Of a DNA stretch of 64,000 nt, positions 51,904 through 59,417 are shown piece after piece. Source of the stretch: Candidatus Omnitrophota bacterium (GTDB lineage: Bacteria > Omnitrophota > Gorgyraeia > Zapsychrales > Zapsychraceae); the NCBI GenBank assembly GCA_020632495.1, contig JACKFL010000006.1:1488001-1552000 (forward strand), written 5' to 3'. The notes under the pieces were generated by a model. It saw nothing but the letters and a program-made list of their open reading frames with translations. It was not told the origin of the DNA and did no database searches. Both the position numbers and the translations under genes were made by a program. Positions within the stretch are counted from its first letter, which is position 1; each line of letters starts with the position of its first letter.

Positions 51904-51957
51904 AAAACGACACCACTTTTCAACACCACTTTTCAAGCCCAAAACGACACCACTTTT
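51904..51957. repeat. Direct repeats AAAACGACACCACTTTT downstream of the islet promoter
   Basis: AAAACGACACCACTTTT occurs at 51904-51920 and 51941-51957. A third, shorter copy, ACACCACTTTT, lies between them at 51923-51933. They sit just after the -10 box and before the first islet gene (51997). Placed so, they may bind a protein that controls the operon. Confidence 0.6.
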
Positions 51958-51996
51958 AGTAGAAGGAATTATAAAGGGATTAAAGGTTACTGCTCC

Positions 51997-52395
51997 ATGA
52001 TGAAGTGGTTGTTTAAAAGAAAATTAATTGCACTTTTAGAAAAATACATCAGCAATCCGAGTGCGAATCGACTATCTGATAAATTATCATCTCGAAATTA
52101 TGCGAGTTTCGATGGCGGCGCTCTTGTGCCAGTGCATGAAATTGCTGAAATCTATGAACGTCGATATGAGCATACAAAATCAATAAAACTTGAAATCCTA
52201 GGTTTTCATGAATTTATTACTAAGCTCAGATCAATCAAGAAGGGGAAAGTCAAAAGTTTTGTCGTTACATCTGAAACAAAAGATTATTACGTTTTTACTA
52301 CTACCAATTTTGATGATCTGATTGGCATACTCGAATTTAACCATAAGGATAGATCCAAGTGGAAAATTCCAGATGATATTTCAACCGATGCCTAG
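51997..52395 (+). CDS. Islet gene 1, unknown 132-aa protein
   Basis: The 132-aa protein is encoded by AT-rich DNA unlike its surroundings. A basic N-terminus (MKWLFKRKLIALLEKY) is followed by a mixed domain with EIAEIYERRYEHTKSIKLEILG and then strands (VKSFVVTSETKDYYVFTTTN, then FDDLIGILEFN). No signal or membrane segment is clear. I recognise no family. It is followed 31 bp later by a HEPN-like gene and has repeats in its promoter region, so the pair may be a two-gene defence or toxin-antitoxin-like module acquired at the tRNA gene (inference). Confidence 0.72.
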   Translation: MMKWLFKRKLIALLEKYISNPSANRLSDKLSSRNYASFDGGALVPVHEIAEIYERRYEHTKSIKLEILGFHEFITKLRSIKKGKVKSFVVTSETKDYYVFTTTNFDDLIGILEFNHKDRSKWKIPDDISTDA

Positions 52396-52426
52396 TGCAG
52401 TCTGATACTCAAGTTAAAGGCTCCCC

Positions 52427-53011
52427 ATGAATATTGAGGGAAAAAAGTCAATATGGCAGGCTGAAGCAGAGCAATCCCTAAAGGACGAGTTTGATGCATT
52501 TCTTCCGGATAGAATCAGGAGAATTACGGAGATCAACACTCAATGGCTGATTCCAAATGAGCATTTTGCACCCGCCTCCTCCGAATGTCTAAAACTATAC
52601 CGCGATGGACATTTCCACGGGTGCATATCATTGGTTCAGGCCGTTACAGAAGCCATATCCCGCTTTCTGTGCGAAAAAAATAGCTTCAGAGCGGATAAGG
52701 ACTTTGAAAAGACAATAAAAACTTTAAAGAGACGAAATTTTATATCGACAGATTTAGAATCCTACTTTCTTCAAATTTGGCAGCATAGACATGATTATCA
52801 CCATTTAAACAGTTCCATTGCAAAAGATTTACACGATTTGGAAAGTATAGCCAAATCAAAGTTAAACGCCTTGCATCAAATACAATCTGAAATATTTCGC
52901 TTCAATATTCGAGATGGCGCCATCGTTCCGACTCACCCAAAATATTGGTCTGTTGAAGATGGGACGGCCTATATACAAGCAGAAGCAAAGACTCACTGGC
53001 TATTTACCTAA
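52427..53011 (+). CDS. Islet gene 2, HEPN-like protein
   Basis: The 194-aa protein is mostly helical and AT-rich in codon use. The middle has CLKLYRDGHFHGCISLVQAV, a helix pair often seen in HEPN-type domains. Then comes LESYFLQIWQHRHDYHHLN, where Arg and His in RHDYHH fit the R-x4-H motif of HEPN RNases. After it a helix runs to SEIFRFN. HEPN proteins are commonly RNA-cutting toxins or effectors. AAAGG lies before the ATG. A strong terminator follows the gene. The HEPN call is by motif only. Confidence 0.72.
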   Translation: MNIEGKKSIWQAEAEQSLKDEFDAFLPDRIRRITEINTQWLIPNEHFAPASSECLKLYRDGHFHGCISLVQAVTEAISRFLCEKNSFRADKDFEKTIKTLKRRNFISTDLESYFLQIWQHRHDYHHLNSSIAKDLHDLESIAKSKLNALHQIQSEIFRFNIRDGAIVPTHPKYWSVEDGTAYIQAEAKTHWLFT

Positions 53012-53095
53012 GCGCCAACAAATCTTTTGTGAGGGCACAGGATTCCCCAATCTTTAGCCAGTTACAAAATTCGTCCACCACGGGAAGCATTTAAG

Positions 53096-53132
53096 AAAAG
53101 CCCTCAAACATAATGTTTGAGGGCTTTTTTTT
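53096..53132 (+). terminator. Terminator after the islet genes
   Basis: AAAAGCCCTCAAACA (53096-53110), loop TAA, then TGTTTGAGGGCTTTT (53114-53128) and more T residues. The stem is a perfect 15 bp. Confidence 0.88.
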
Positions 53133-53300
53133 GCGGGCTCCCCCGCGGGGACGAGAACCTTATCGCGAAGCGATGGGCTCGCAAGTTCTGCGAAGCTCCC
53201 GACCGGAAAAACCGGAGCGAAGCAGAACGCAGTCCTCCGAAGCTCCCAACAAACAAGCCAGGAGCCCAGGAGGAAGGCTGAACGCCCCCCACCTTCCCCA
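53133..53300. other. Non-coding stretch between islet and next gene
   Basis: No gene is supported. CTCCCCCGCGGGGACGAGAA at 53138 onward resembles the reverse complement of the tRNA-Asn 3' end with several changes. The rest has short repeats of the type GCGAAGC, like the stretch at 51746-51860. These look like remnants of the same insertion. Confidence 0.4.
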
Positions 53301-53328
53301 TTTATATCACATTCATCTCTGCTATAAT
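53301..53328 (+). promoter_or_regulatory. Promoter cassette, second copy
   Basis: TTTATA (53301-53306), 16 bp and TATAAT (53323-53328) with CATCTCTGC before the -10. The following bases AACGATACCATTTT are close to the AACGACACCACTTTT repeat at the islet promoter. Confidence 0.6.
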
Positions 53329-53375
53329 GCCTACTAATGAACGATACCATTTTCCCGACTCTCGGAGAATTTAAC

Positions 53376-54524
53376 GTGCCCAAGAAATCATACAAAACAA
53401 GAACTGCCCTGATTCTGCTTGCGGCCATCGCAGCCCTCCCCCTCCAGGGGTGCGGAGGTCGGCGCGTGGACAAAGAGATGGCCGGCACTTGGTCATTGCA
53501 TTGGCCGGGCCGGTCGGTGTACTGGACGATCCGCAAAAACGGCACCTATGAAATTTCCGGTCCGGGCGCGGCAGTAAAACATGACGGGACACTTCGCTCC
53601 CGAAAGGGCAAGTGGTCGCTTAAGTCCAAGACCTGGGGTGAAGACGGCGGGACCTACACCTTCCCCAATACGGACACCATGCTTTGTGTCGGGAAACTGG
53701 GTCCGGGGACGTGGACCCGCGTGTCGGACCGGACAGCTGCCTCCCCAACCAAAAAAGAAACACGGCTGTCGACGGAACAGGACGGTCCCCGCGAGCTGGC
53801 CAAAGACCTGCCGGAATTCATGCACGCGGTCACGCAACAGGCCCGCGCGTTGAAACGCGACGCCATTCCGGTCAGCATCGAATACAAATACGGAAAAACC
53901 TGGTCTTATACCGGGCCCGAGGTAAAGATATCCTATTATTCGCCCTCCGAAGGCACCGGCGTCCTGTACACCGCCACCACTCAGTCGGTCGAGCCGTATG
54001 TCTTCGACCAGGCCGTTAATTGGGGCGAGGACGCGTTGCCTCCGGTCTTCGTCGACCTGCCCGCGGCACTGCGCATCGCGCGCGAGAACGGACTTAAAGG
54101 GCCGTTGGAAAGGGCCGGTTTGCGCATCTGGCGCCCGGGCGGCGCGGAACCTATTCTGGCCTGGATGCTGAGTACCGGGACGCACGGCGGCGGGCGGACG
54201 ATTAACGCGGCCACCGGCGAGCTGATCGACTTTGATGTGACCGGATACGTCGAGGCTTATAATGCCCAATGGGCGCGCGCGTCCCAGGGCCTGCGGGCAT
54301 TGTTGCGCAACTCGCAGCCGCGCTCCTCCGGCGGGAGCTCCTCCTCCGGCTGGTCATCTTCTTCCAGTTCCGGATCCGGCGATTCCTCCGGCGGATTCGA
54401 CTATGACGCCTACAATCAAAAAGTCGCGGAGGAGAATGCGTATTGGAGCGGTGACTCCGGCGCCTACGACCGGATTAAAAACGGCGAATGCAATTCCAGC
54501 GACGCCTCCCGTTTCGGCTGCTGA
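53376..54524 (+). CDS. Lipoprotein with lipocalin-like strand region and Ser-rich tail
   Basis: Two starts are possible. ATG at 53337 is 8 nt after the -10 box. GTG at 53376 has GGAGA upstream and gives a tidy lipoprotein signal (PKKSYKTRTALILL...LPLQGC), so I prefer it. The ~382-aa mature protein has a beta region (GTWSLHWPGRSVYWTIRKNGTY) and a second domain with FVDLPAALRIARENG and INAATGELIDFDVTGYVEAYNAQW. A Ser-rich linker and an acidic tail follow. The middle and C-terminal part match the protein at 57670-58677, so the two are paralogues. Function unknown. Confidence 0.8.
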   Translation: MPKKSYKTRTALILLAAIAALPLQGCGGRRVDKEMAGTWSLHWPGRSVYWTIRKNGTYEISGPGAAVKHDGTLRSRKGKWSLKSKTWGEDGGTYTFPNTDTMLCVGKLGPGTWTRVSDRTAASPTKKETRLSTEQDGPRELAKDLPEFMHAVTQQARALKRDAIPVSIEYKYGKTWSYTGPEVKISYYSPSEGTGVLYTATTQSVEPYVFDQAVNWGEDALPPVFVDLPAALRIARENGLKGPLERAGLRIWRPGGAEPILAWMLSTGTHGGGRTINAATGELIDFDVTGYVEAYNAQWARASQGLRALLRNSQPRSSGGSSSSGWSSSSSSGSGDSSGGFDYDAYNQKVAEENAYWSGDSGAYDRIKNGECNSSDASRFGC

Positions 54525-54597
54525 AGTCCAGCAAGGGACATCCTCCTGGCAACAAATACAAGGGCCCGCTTTGTTGCTGTTAGCGGACCGGCTTTGC

Positions 54598-54603
54598 TAT
54601 AAT
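54598..54603 (+). promoter_or_regulatory. -10 box 5 nt before a GTG start
   Basis: TATAAT with TTTGC upstream, only 5 nt before the GTG at 54609. No ribosome site lies between, so the message appears leaderless. Confidence 0.55.
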
Positions 54604-54608
54604 AACGC

Positions 54609-55022
54609 GTGAAAAAAAGTGCGACTTCTTCCCAACGCTCAAGATTCTTGGAAGTTCTTGGAATTGCTTCGCTTCTCCTTTTTCTTCTTACGTCGATACT
54701 TACGTATATCTACCTCCCATTGACTATTGTTTGTAACGAGCATGTCATCCTCTACGAACCCGACTATATCATCAAAGGCATCCCGGCCGAATTTGACGAC
54801 AAGGAAGGCGACTTTTTTGTCAACGGCATGACCTGCTCGCGGTCCTCCGACACCTGCACTGCGTATTCGCAGTCGCCCCTCCTGCATTACGAATATCCCG
54901 TCATCAATTCATGGTTGATCGTGCGGACAAAGCCGTCACTGCACGTCAAGCTGTTCATCAATTCACCGCAGGCCAATGCCAGGGAGCAAAGGCCTATATC
55001 TGCGGAACCCAACGACAATTAA
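54609..55022 (+). CDS. Single-span membrane protein, unknown
   Basis: The 137-aa protein starts with GTG at 54609, right after the -10 box. A basic start (KKSATSSQRSRFLE) and one strong membrane segment (about 15-38) are followed by an extracytoplasmic part with three Cys (VCNEHVI, MTCSRSSDTCTA). No family recognised. Its stop lies 28 bp before the next start, so it leads a pair with the acetyltransferase gene. Confidence 0.7.
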   Translation: MKKSATSSQRSRFLEVLGIASLLLFLLTSILTYIYLPLTIVCNEHVILYEPDYIIKGIPAEFDDKEGDFFVNGMTCSRSSDTCTAYSQSPLLHYEYPVINSWLIVRTKPSLHVKLFINSPQANAREQRPISAEPNDN

Positions 55023-55050
55023 GGAGACGCGACCCTACTTCCTCAAGCCC

Positions 55051-55551
55051 ATGTCCGTCCGCCCTGAACAACCAACTGATATCGACACCATCTTTCAACT
55101 CACAAAGACGGCGTTTGCCGATCACCCTATCGAGCCGCATACGGAGCATTTTATCGTCAACGCCCTGCGGGCCGCCGGGGCCCTGACGGTTTCGCTGGTC
55201 GCGGAGACCGGCGGCGCCGTGGTCGGTCATATCGCGTTTTCGCCGGTCGGCATCTCCGACGGCAGTCCGGATTGGTATGCCCTCGGCCCCGTGTCCGTTC
55301 TGCCCGCATTTCAACGGCAGGGCATCGGCCGGGCACTGATCGAGGAGGGGCTCACGCGCCTGAAAAACCTGGGCGCGCAGGGCTGCGTGCTGGTCGGAGA
55401 ACCGGATTTTTATCAGCGCTTCGGTTTCGCCGCCGATCCGACGCTGACGGTACCTGGCATTCCGCAGGAATACATCCTCAGTCAGACATTCAACGGACCA
55501 CCGGCCAAGGGAATCGTCACGCATCACCCCGCGTTTACCGCCGAAAACTGA
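55051..55551 (+). CDS. GNAT acetyltransferase, YhbS-like
   Basis: The ATG at 55051 (MSVRPEQPTD) gives the usual family start. The frame is open further upstream inside the previous gene. The 166-aa protein has the YhbS-type order: IVNALRAAGALTVSLVAE, GHIAFSPVGIS, GPVSVLPAFQRQGIGRALIEEGL with the Q-R-Q-G-I-G CoA-binding loop, and GCVLVGEPDFYQRFGFAA, with short gaps. It would transfer an acetyl group from acetyl-CoA to an unknown amine in the cytoplasm. Confidence 0.92.
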   Translation: MSVRPEQPTDIDTIFQLTKTAFADHPIEPHTEHFIVNALRAAGALTVSLVAETGGAVVGHIAFSPVGISDGSPDWYALGPVSVLPAFQRQGIGRALIEEGLTRLKNLGAQGCVLVGEPDFYQRFGFAADPTLTVPGIPQEYILSQTFNGPPAKGIVTHHPAFTAEN

Positions 55552-55574
55552 TCCATACAATCCGCCGTCTCTGC

Positions 55575-55580
55575 TATAAT
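55575..55580 (+). promoter_or_regulatory. -10 box 5 nt before an ATG start
   Basis: TATAAT with TCTCTGC before it (the extended form recurring in this region), 5 nt before the ATG at 55586. No clear -35 is seen. Leaderless start is likely. Confidence 0.55.
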
Positions 55581-55585
55581 ACCCC

Positions 55586-56530
55586 ATGCTCAGACCCGCC
55601 ATCACCCTGTTTCTGTTGATCATCCTTTCCGGCTGCGCCTGGACCTCACCGGGGGTCTTCGGCCAGCGGCCCGCGCAGGTCGAGGCGATCAAGTCGGTCG
55701 TGGACACGCTTCCCGAGGAATATCAGCTTGGGGTCAAATTCGCCCTGTACCGCGCCGGCCGCAACAGCGGTGAACTGGTCAAGGCCCTGCGGTCGCTCTC
55801 CGGCGAGGAATTAACCGGCATGGCCTTTTTGATTACCCACATGCCGCGGCGCGACCTGCGCAGCCTGAAGGCTGATTTTCTGATCGAAAACGTTGCGCTG
55901 GCCTACCGGGCCCGGCGCGAACTGCCGTGGGGCGCAAACGTGCCTCAGGACATCTTCCTCAATTACGTGCTGCCCTACGTGAACATAAATGAGACGCGCG
56001 AGCCGTGGCGCCGCTACTTCTTCGAGAAATATGCCGGCCTGGCGCGGGACCAAGACTCGATGGGGGCCGCCGCGTCCTTCCTCAACCTGCGGATCTTTAC
56101 CGATCACGGCATCACCTACAACCTCAAGACCCGGCCCAAACCGGACCAGAGCCCGCGCGAGACCATGGCCGCCGGGGTAGCCTCCTGCACGGGCCAGTCG
56201 ATCATGATCGCCGACGCGCTGCGGGCGGTCGGTATTCCGGCGCGCGTAGTGGGCACGCCGTTATGGTCGGACCGTTCCGGCAACCACACCTGGTTTGAAG
56301 TCTGGGAAGACGGCGCGTGGCATTTTCAAGACGCCAACCGGGAAGGCCGCCTGGACGAGGCCTGGTTTGCCAAGCCCGCGGCCGACCCCCAAATGGCCGG
56401 ACCGCTGCACCGCATCTACGCGGCCAGCTACCGACGCACCGATATCCTCTTTCCCACCATCTGGGCCCCGCTGGCCGACGATGTCTACGCCACCGATGTG
56501 ACCATGGACTACCGGACCGAAGCCGAGTGA
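55586..56530 (+). CDS. Lipoprotein with transglutaminase-like domain
   Basis: The 314-aa protein has a lipobox (ILSGC, Cys at about residue 17). After a helical part comes a transglutaminase-like core: catalytic Cys in AAGVASCTGQSIMIADALRAVGIPARVVG (about residue 201), His in GNHTWFEVW and Asp in WHFQDAN. This layout, with IADALRAVGIPAR, is like the peptidase-type transglutaminase fold. It is anchored in the envelope and could cut or cross-link peptides. Its promoter is leaderless. Confidence 0.85.
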   Translation: MLRPAITLFLLIILSGCAWTSPGVFGQRPAQVEAIKSVVDTLPEEYQLGVKFALYRAGRNSGELVKALRSLSGEELTGMAFLITHMPRRDLRSLKADFLIENVALAYRARRELPWGANVPQDIFLNYVLPYVNINETREPWRRYFFEKYAGLARDQDSMGAAASFLNLRIFTDHGITYNLKTRPKPDQSPRETMAAGVASCTGQSIMIADALRAVGIPARVVGTPLWSDRSGNHTWFEVWEDGAWHFQDANREGRLDEAWFAKPAADPQMAGPLHRIYAASYRRTDILFPTIWAPLADDVYATDVTMDYRTEAE

Positions 56531-56688
56531 AATGCGGCAGCGCACCGCCGGAGCCGCAGACGGGTAAACAGAAACGTCTTTAGAGTCCCCCGGATTTTTT
56601 ATCCCCTCCCGGAACTTTCGCCGGAGCCCATTGTCTAAAGTTCACCGTTATGTAAAAATGGAAAAGCGAACCCGAGAAGGAGACACCC

Positions 56689-57435
56689 ATGAGACCTAAG
56701 CTGACCATTATCTGTATGACCACCCTCTTGACCCTGTGCCTGGACGCCGGGCCGGCCCCGGCCAAGGAACGCACGATTTCCGGCAAATTCCAGGGCCGCA
56801 GGACCGAAGGCACCTTCCAGAAAAAGATCAACCGCAAACCCGGGGAATTCAAGAAGAAGACCACCTGGCAGACCGAACGCGGCGAAGGCCGGCGCGAGGC
56901 CGAGCGCAACTGGAACAAAGAGAACCATTCCGGCAACTACCGCTCCGCCACCACCACCGCCGACGGCAAGACCTTCTCCCGGGAAGGGACTGTCACCAGG
57001 ACCGCTCCCGGAAGCTATGCGCAGCAAGGCACGCTGACCGGACCGCGCGGCAAGACCTCCACCGTGGACCGGACCTCCGTCCGTAATGACGACGGTACCC
57101 GCTCGGTCGACACCACCTACACCGGCCCGGGCGGAAAAACCCTCGACAGCGAGAAGACGATCAGCTACCAGGACGGCGTGCGCACTGTGGAAGGCGGATA
57201 CAACACCGGCACCGGCAAGAGCGGGACGTTCAACAGCCGCTCGGAGGTTGAAGACGGCCGGCTGCGCACCTCCCGCGAACTGACCAACCAGGACGGCAAG
57301 ACCTGGCGGCAGAACACCGAGCTATATCGTGAAGACAACACCCTGATCCGCGAGGTCACCAACACCCGCCCCAACGGCGAGTCCACCAGCTTTGAACAGA
57401 GCGTGACCGTCGAGGAGATTGAGGTCAATCCGTAA
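56689..57435 (+). CDS. Exported low-complexity repeat protein
   Basis: The 248-aa protein has a signal peptide ending ...APAKE. The mature part is rich in Thr, Gly, Arg and Lys, with loosely repeated strands such as GTFQKKINRKPGEF, SATTTADGKTFSREGTVT, and TYTGPGGKTLDSEKTISYQDG, suggesting a repeated beta-hairpin (MORN-like or fibre) fold. No catalytic motif. GAAGGAGA precedes the ATG. A terminator follows. Confidence 0.72.
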   Translation: MRPKLTIICMTTLLTLCLDAGPAPAKERTISGKFQGRRTEGTFQKKINRKPGEFKKKTTWQTERGEGRREAERNWNKENHSGNYRSATTTADGKTFSREGTVTRTAPGSYAQQGTLTGPRGKTSTVDRTSVRNDDGTRSVDTTYTGPGGKTLDSEKTISYQDGVRTVEGGYNTGTGKSGTFNSRSEVEDGRLRTSRELTNQDGKTWRQNTELYREDNTLIREVTNTRPNGESTSFEQSVTVEEIEVNP

Positions 57436-57457
57436 GCCCACCGCCCGAATTCTTAGG

Positions 57458-57492
57458 CCCTTGCAGGCGGCACACCTGCAAGGGTCTTTTTT
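57458..57492 (+). terminator. Terminator after the repeat-protein gene
   Basis: CCCTTGCAGG (57458-57467), a 7-nt loop and CCTGCAAGGG (57475-57484), followed by TCTTTTTT. Confidence 0.88.
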
Positions 57493-57589
57493 ATGTAAAT
57501 TTCAGATCCGACAGGTCCGTTCCAAAGTGGACGACATCATCGCCGGTCGAAAGGCTGCAAAAGAAACTGTCCATCTGACTCTCGCCCCA

Positions 57590-57617
57590 TTTACCTGCCC
57601 ACCATCTCTGTTATAAT
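57590..57617 (+). promoter_or_regulatory. Promoter cassette, third copy
   Basis: TTTACC (57590-57595), 16 bp and TATAAT (57612-57617) with CATCTCTGT before the -10. The leader to the ATG at 57670 is about 45 nt and contains GGAAAGG. Confidence 0.6.
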
Positions 57618-57669
57618 AGCTGCGTGATACCATCACACCTTAATAACTCGCTGGAAAGGCAGGCCCACA

Positions 57670-58677
57670 ATGAAGCCACATGCAATGCACACCCTTGCGA
57701 TTACATTTGTCATCCTATTGACCACCGCCGCTTTTACAGCGGCTGCCGGCGGCAATCCGCTGGCCGGGGTCTGGCAGCTGGAGACGCCTGCCGGTCCGGG
57801 GCCGGTGGTCGAGTACCGGGAGGACGGATCGTTTGTGCTGTACATCGGCAACCAGGTCCACACCGGACGGATCGACGCGGCCGGCGGGAAATTCACGTCG
57901 ATCAGCGACGCCGGGCCGCAAAACAACGACGGCGGCGACTTCAAGATCATTGGCGACAAACTCTGGATGCGCGGCAAACTCGGCGACGGCACCTGGCAGC
58001 GGCGGCCCGGACCGTTCTTCCCCACCGTGGTCGACGGCGAGACGTATCTCCCGGCCAACCTGCCCGCGCTGTCCCGGCAAATCTACGCGCACTACGCCCT
58101 GCCGTGGCGCGACGACGCCTTTCCCGCCCTGCTCAATGTGCAGGAAATCCCCTACAGCCAGGGCCGGGCGTATCAGGCGGTATTTCACTACATCTCGCCG
58201 GCCGACGGCGCCGGGTTGATGGTGACCGTCAATGCCGTGAGCATCACTCCCCGGCCGGTGACCAAGGCCAACTGGGGCGACGCGGCCTACCCGGTGGACT
58301 TTCTCGATCTGCCGGTGGCGATACGTAAAGCACGCCAGGACGGCATGGTCGGCCAGCTGCGCGAGGCGAGCATGACCTTATGGAAGGAGCGGCGCGCGGC
58401 ATGGATGCTCAAACCGCGCGGACCGGGCGGATACACCTATCACGCCCTTAACGGCCAACGCATCAAGCACGACATCACCGGTTACGTCGAACAGTACAAC
58501 AAGGACTGGGCTGAGGCCAACCGCAACCTCAAGGCCCTGTTAAGCCCGCGCGAGGAAGAGAATCCTTACGAAGCCGAAGCCAGAATGTGGAAGAACATCT
58601 TCGGCGCTATGAACAAACGTGAATGCGAAGCAAAAAAGGGCGGGCATTTTCAGTACAATTCGTGTTACATCTATTAG
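57670..58677 (+). CDS. Exported paralogue of the 53.4-kb lipoprotein
   Basis: The 335-aa protein has a signal peptide ending near ...TAAAGG, without a lipobox. The N-terminal beta region (GVWQLETPAGPGPVVEYREDGSFVLYIGN) is like a lipocalin-type calyx. A domain with LDLPVAIRKARQDGMVGQL follows, then YHALNGQRIKHDITGYVEQYNKDWAEAN. The same order and many residues are found in the protein at 53376-54524. Both have their own cassette promoter. Function unknown. Confidence 0.78.
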   Translation: MKPHAMHTLAITFVILLTTAAFTAAAGGNPLAGVWQLETPAGPGPVVEYREDGSFVLYIGNQVHTGRIDAAGGKFTSISDAGPQNNDGGDFKIIGDKLWMRGKLGDGTWQRRPGPFFPTVVDGETYLPANLPALSRQIYAHYALPWRDDAFPALLNVQEIPYSQGRAYQAVFHYISPADGAGLMVTVNAVSITPRPVTKANWGDAAYPVDFLDLPVAIRKARQDGMVGQLREASMTLWKERRAAWMLKPRGPGGYTYHALNGQRIKHDITGYVEQYNKDWAEANRNLKALLSPREEENPYEAEARMWKNIFGAMNKRECEAKKGGHFQYNSCYIY

Positions 58678-58719
58678 GATTTTTACGCGGATCTCCCTTT
58701 TCTGCACCGCGAATTGCCA

Positions 58720-58725
58720 TATAAT
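58720..58725 (+). promoter_or_regulatory. -10 box 9 nt before the LysE-type start
   Basis: TATAAT lies 9 nt before the ATG at 58735; the leader would be absent or a couple of bases. Confidence 0.5.
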
Positions 58726-58734
58726 AAAGAAGTC

Positions 58735-59361
58735 ATGCTTGTCTCCACCTTGTTGAAGGGCTTTGTACTCGGCCTTGTTGTGGCCTCACCCGTCGGTCCG
58801 ATCGGCATGCTGTGCCTGCGCAAGAATATCGAGAAGGACCGCATCCACGGGCTGATGGCCGCCGCCGGGATCGCCCTCGCCTACGGGATCGTCGTCTTTT
58901 GCATTCTTTACGGCCTGAAGGAATTCGGCGACATGCTCGCGCGCCTGGAGAGTTACTTCGAATTCATCGGCGGCGGGCTGCTGATCTTTCTCGGGGCCAA
59001 GTCCTTTACCAACCGCCGGGTCTCCGAGATGCCGCCGGACACCGCCCGCGACAAGTCTTATTGGCAGGACTTCACCGCCACGTTCCTCTTTACGATCCTC
59101 AATCCCTTCTCATTTGTGACCTTCACCATCATCCTGACCGCCTTGGGCGTCCTCGAACACGAACTGGACCCCGCCTTCGACGCGGAATTCGCCGTCAGCG
59201 TGGTCATCGGGACGCTCGTATTCTGGGGCATCCTGAACAATCTCCTGCACATCTACAAAAAATCCTCCCCCGAACTCATCCACAAGGTCCTCAACCACGT
59301 CACCGGCATCGCGTTGATTTTCTTCGGGTTACTCATCTTTATGCACGGGTTTATTAATTAG
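58735..59361 (+). CDS. LysE family exporter
   Basis: The ATG at 58735 (MLVSTLLKGF) is the family start; the extra codons upstream would overlap the -10 box. The 208-aa protein has six membrane segments and LysE signatures: GLVVASPVGPIGMLCLRKNI near the start, GLLIFLGAKSF, and FTILNPFSFVTF after the middle loop. Such proteins export amino acids or related small molecules by an ion gradient. Substrate unknown. Confidence 0.92.
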   Translation: MLVSTLLKGFVLGLVVASPVGPIGMLCLRKNIEKDRIHGLMAAAGIALAYGIVVFCILYGLKEFGDMLARLESYFEFIGGGLLIFLGAKSFTNRRVSEMPPDTARDKSYWQDFTATFLFTILNPFSFVTFTIILTALGVLEHELDPAFDAEFAVSVVIGTLVFWGILNNLLHIYKKSSPELIHKVLNHVTGIALIFFGLLIFMHGFIN

Positions 59362-59382
59362 ACCCTGTCCAAGTGTGTCCTG

Positions 59383-59411
59383 TTGACGAATCCAACGGGC
59401 GTGCCTAACAT
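59383..59411 (+). promoter_or_regulatory. Promoter of the PEP-CTERM gene
   Basis: TTGACG (59383-59388), 17 bp and TAACAT (59406-59411), then 6 nt to the ATG at 59418. Leaderless arrangement. Confidence 0.6.
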
Positions 59412-59417
59412 ATAGGC

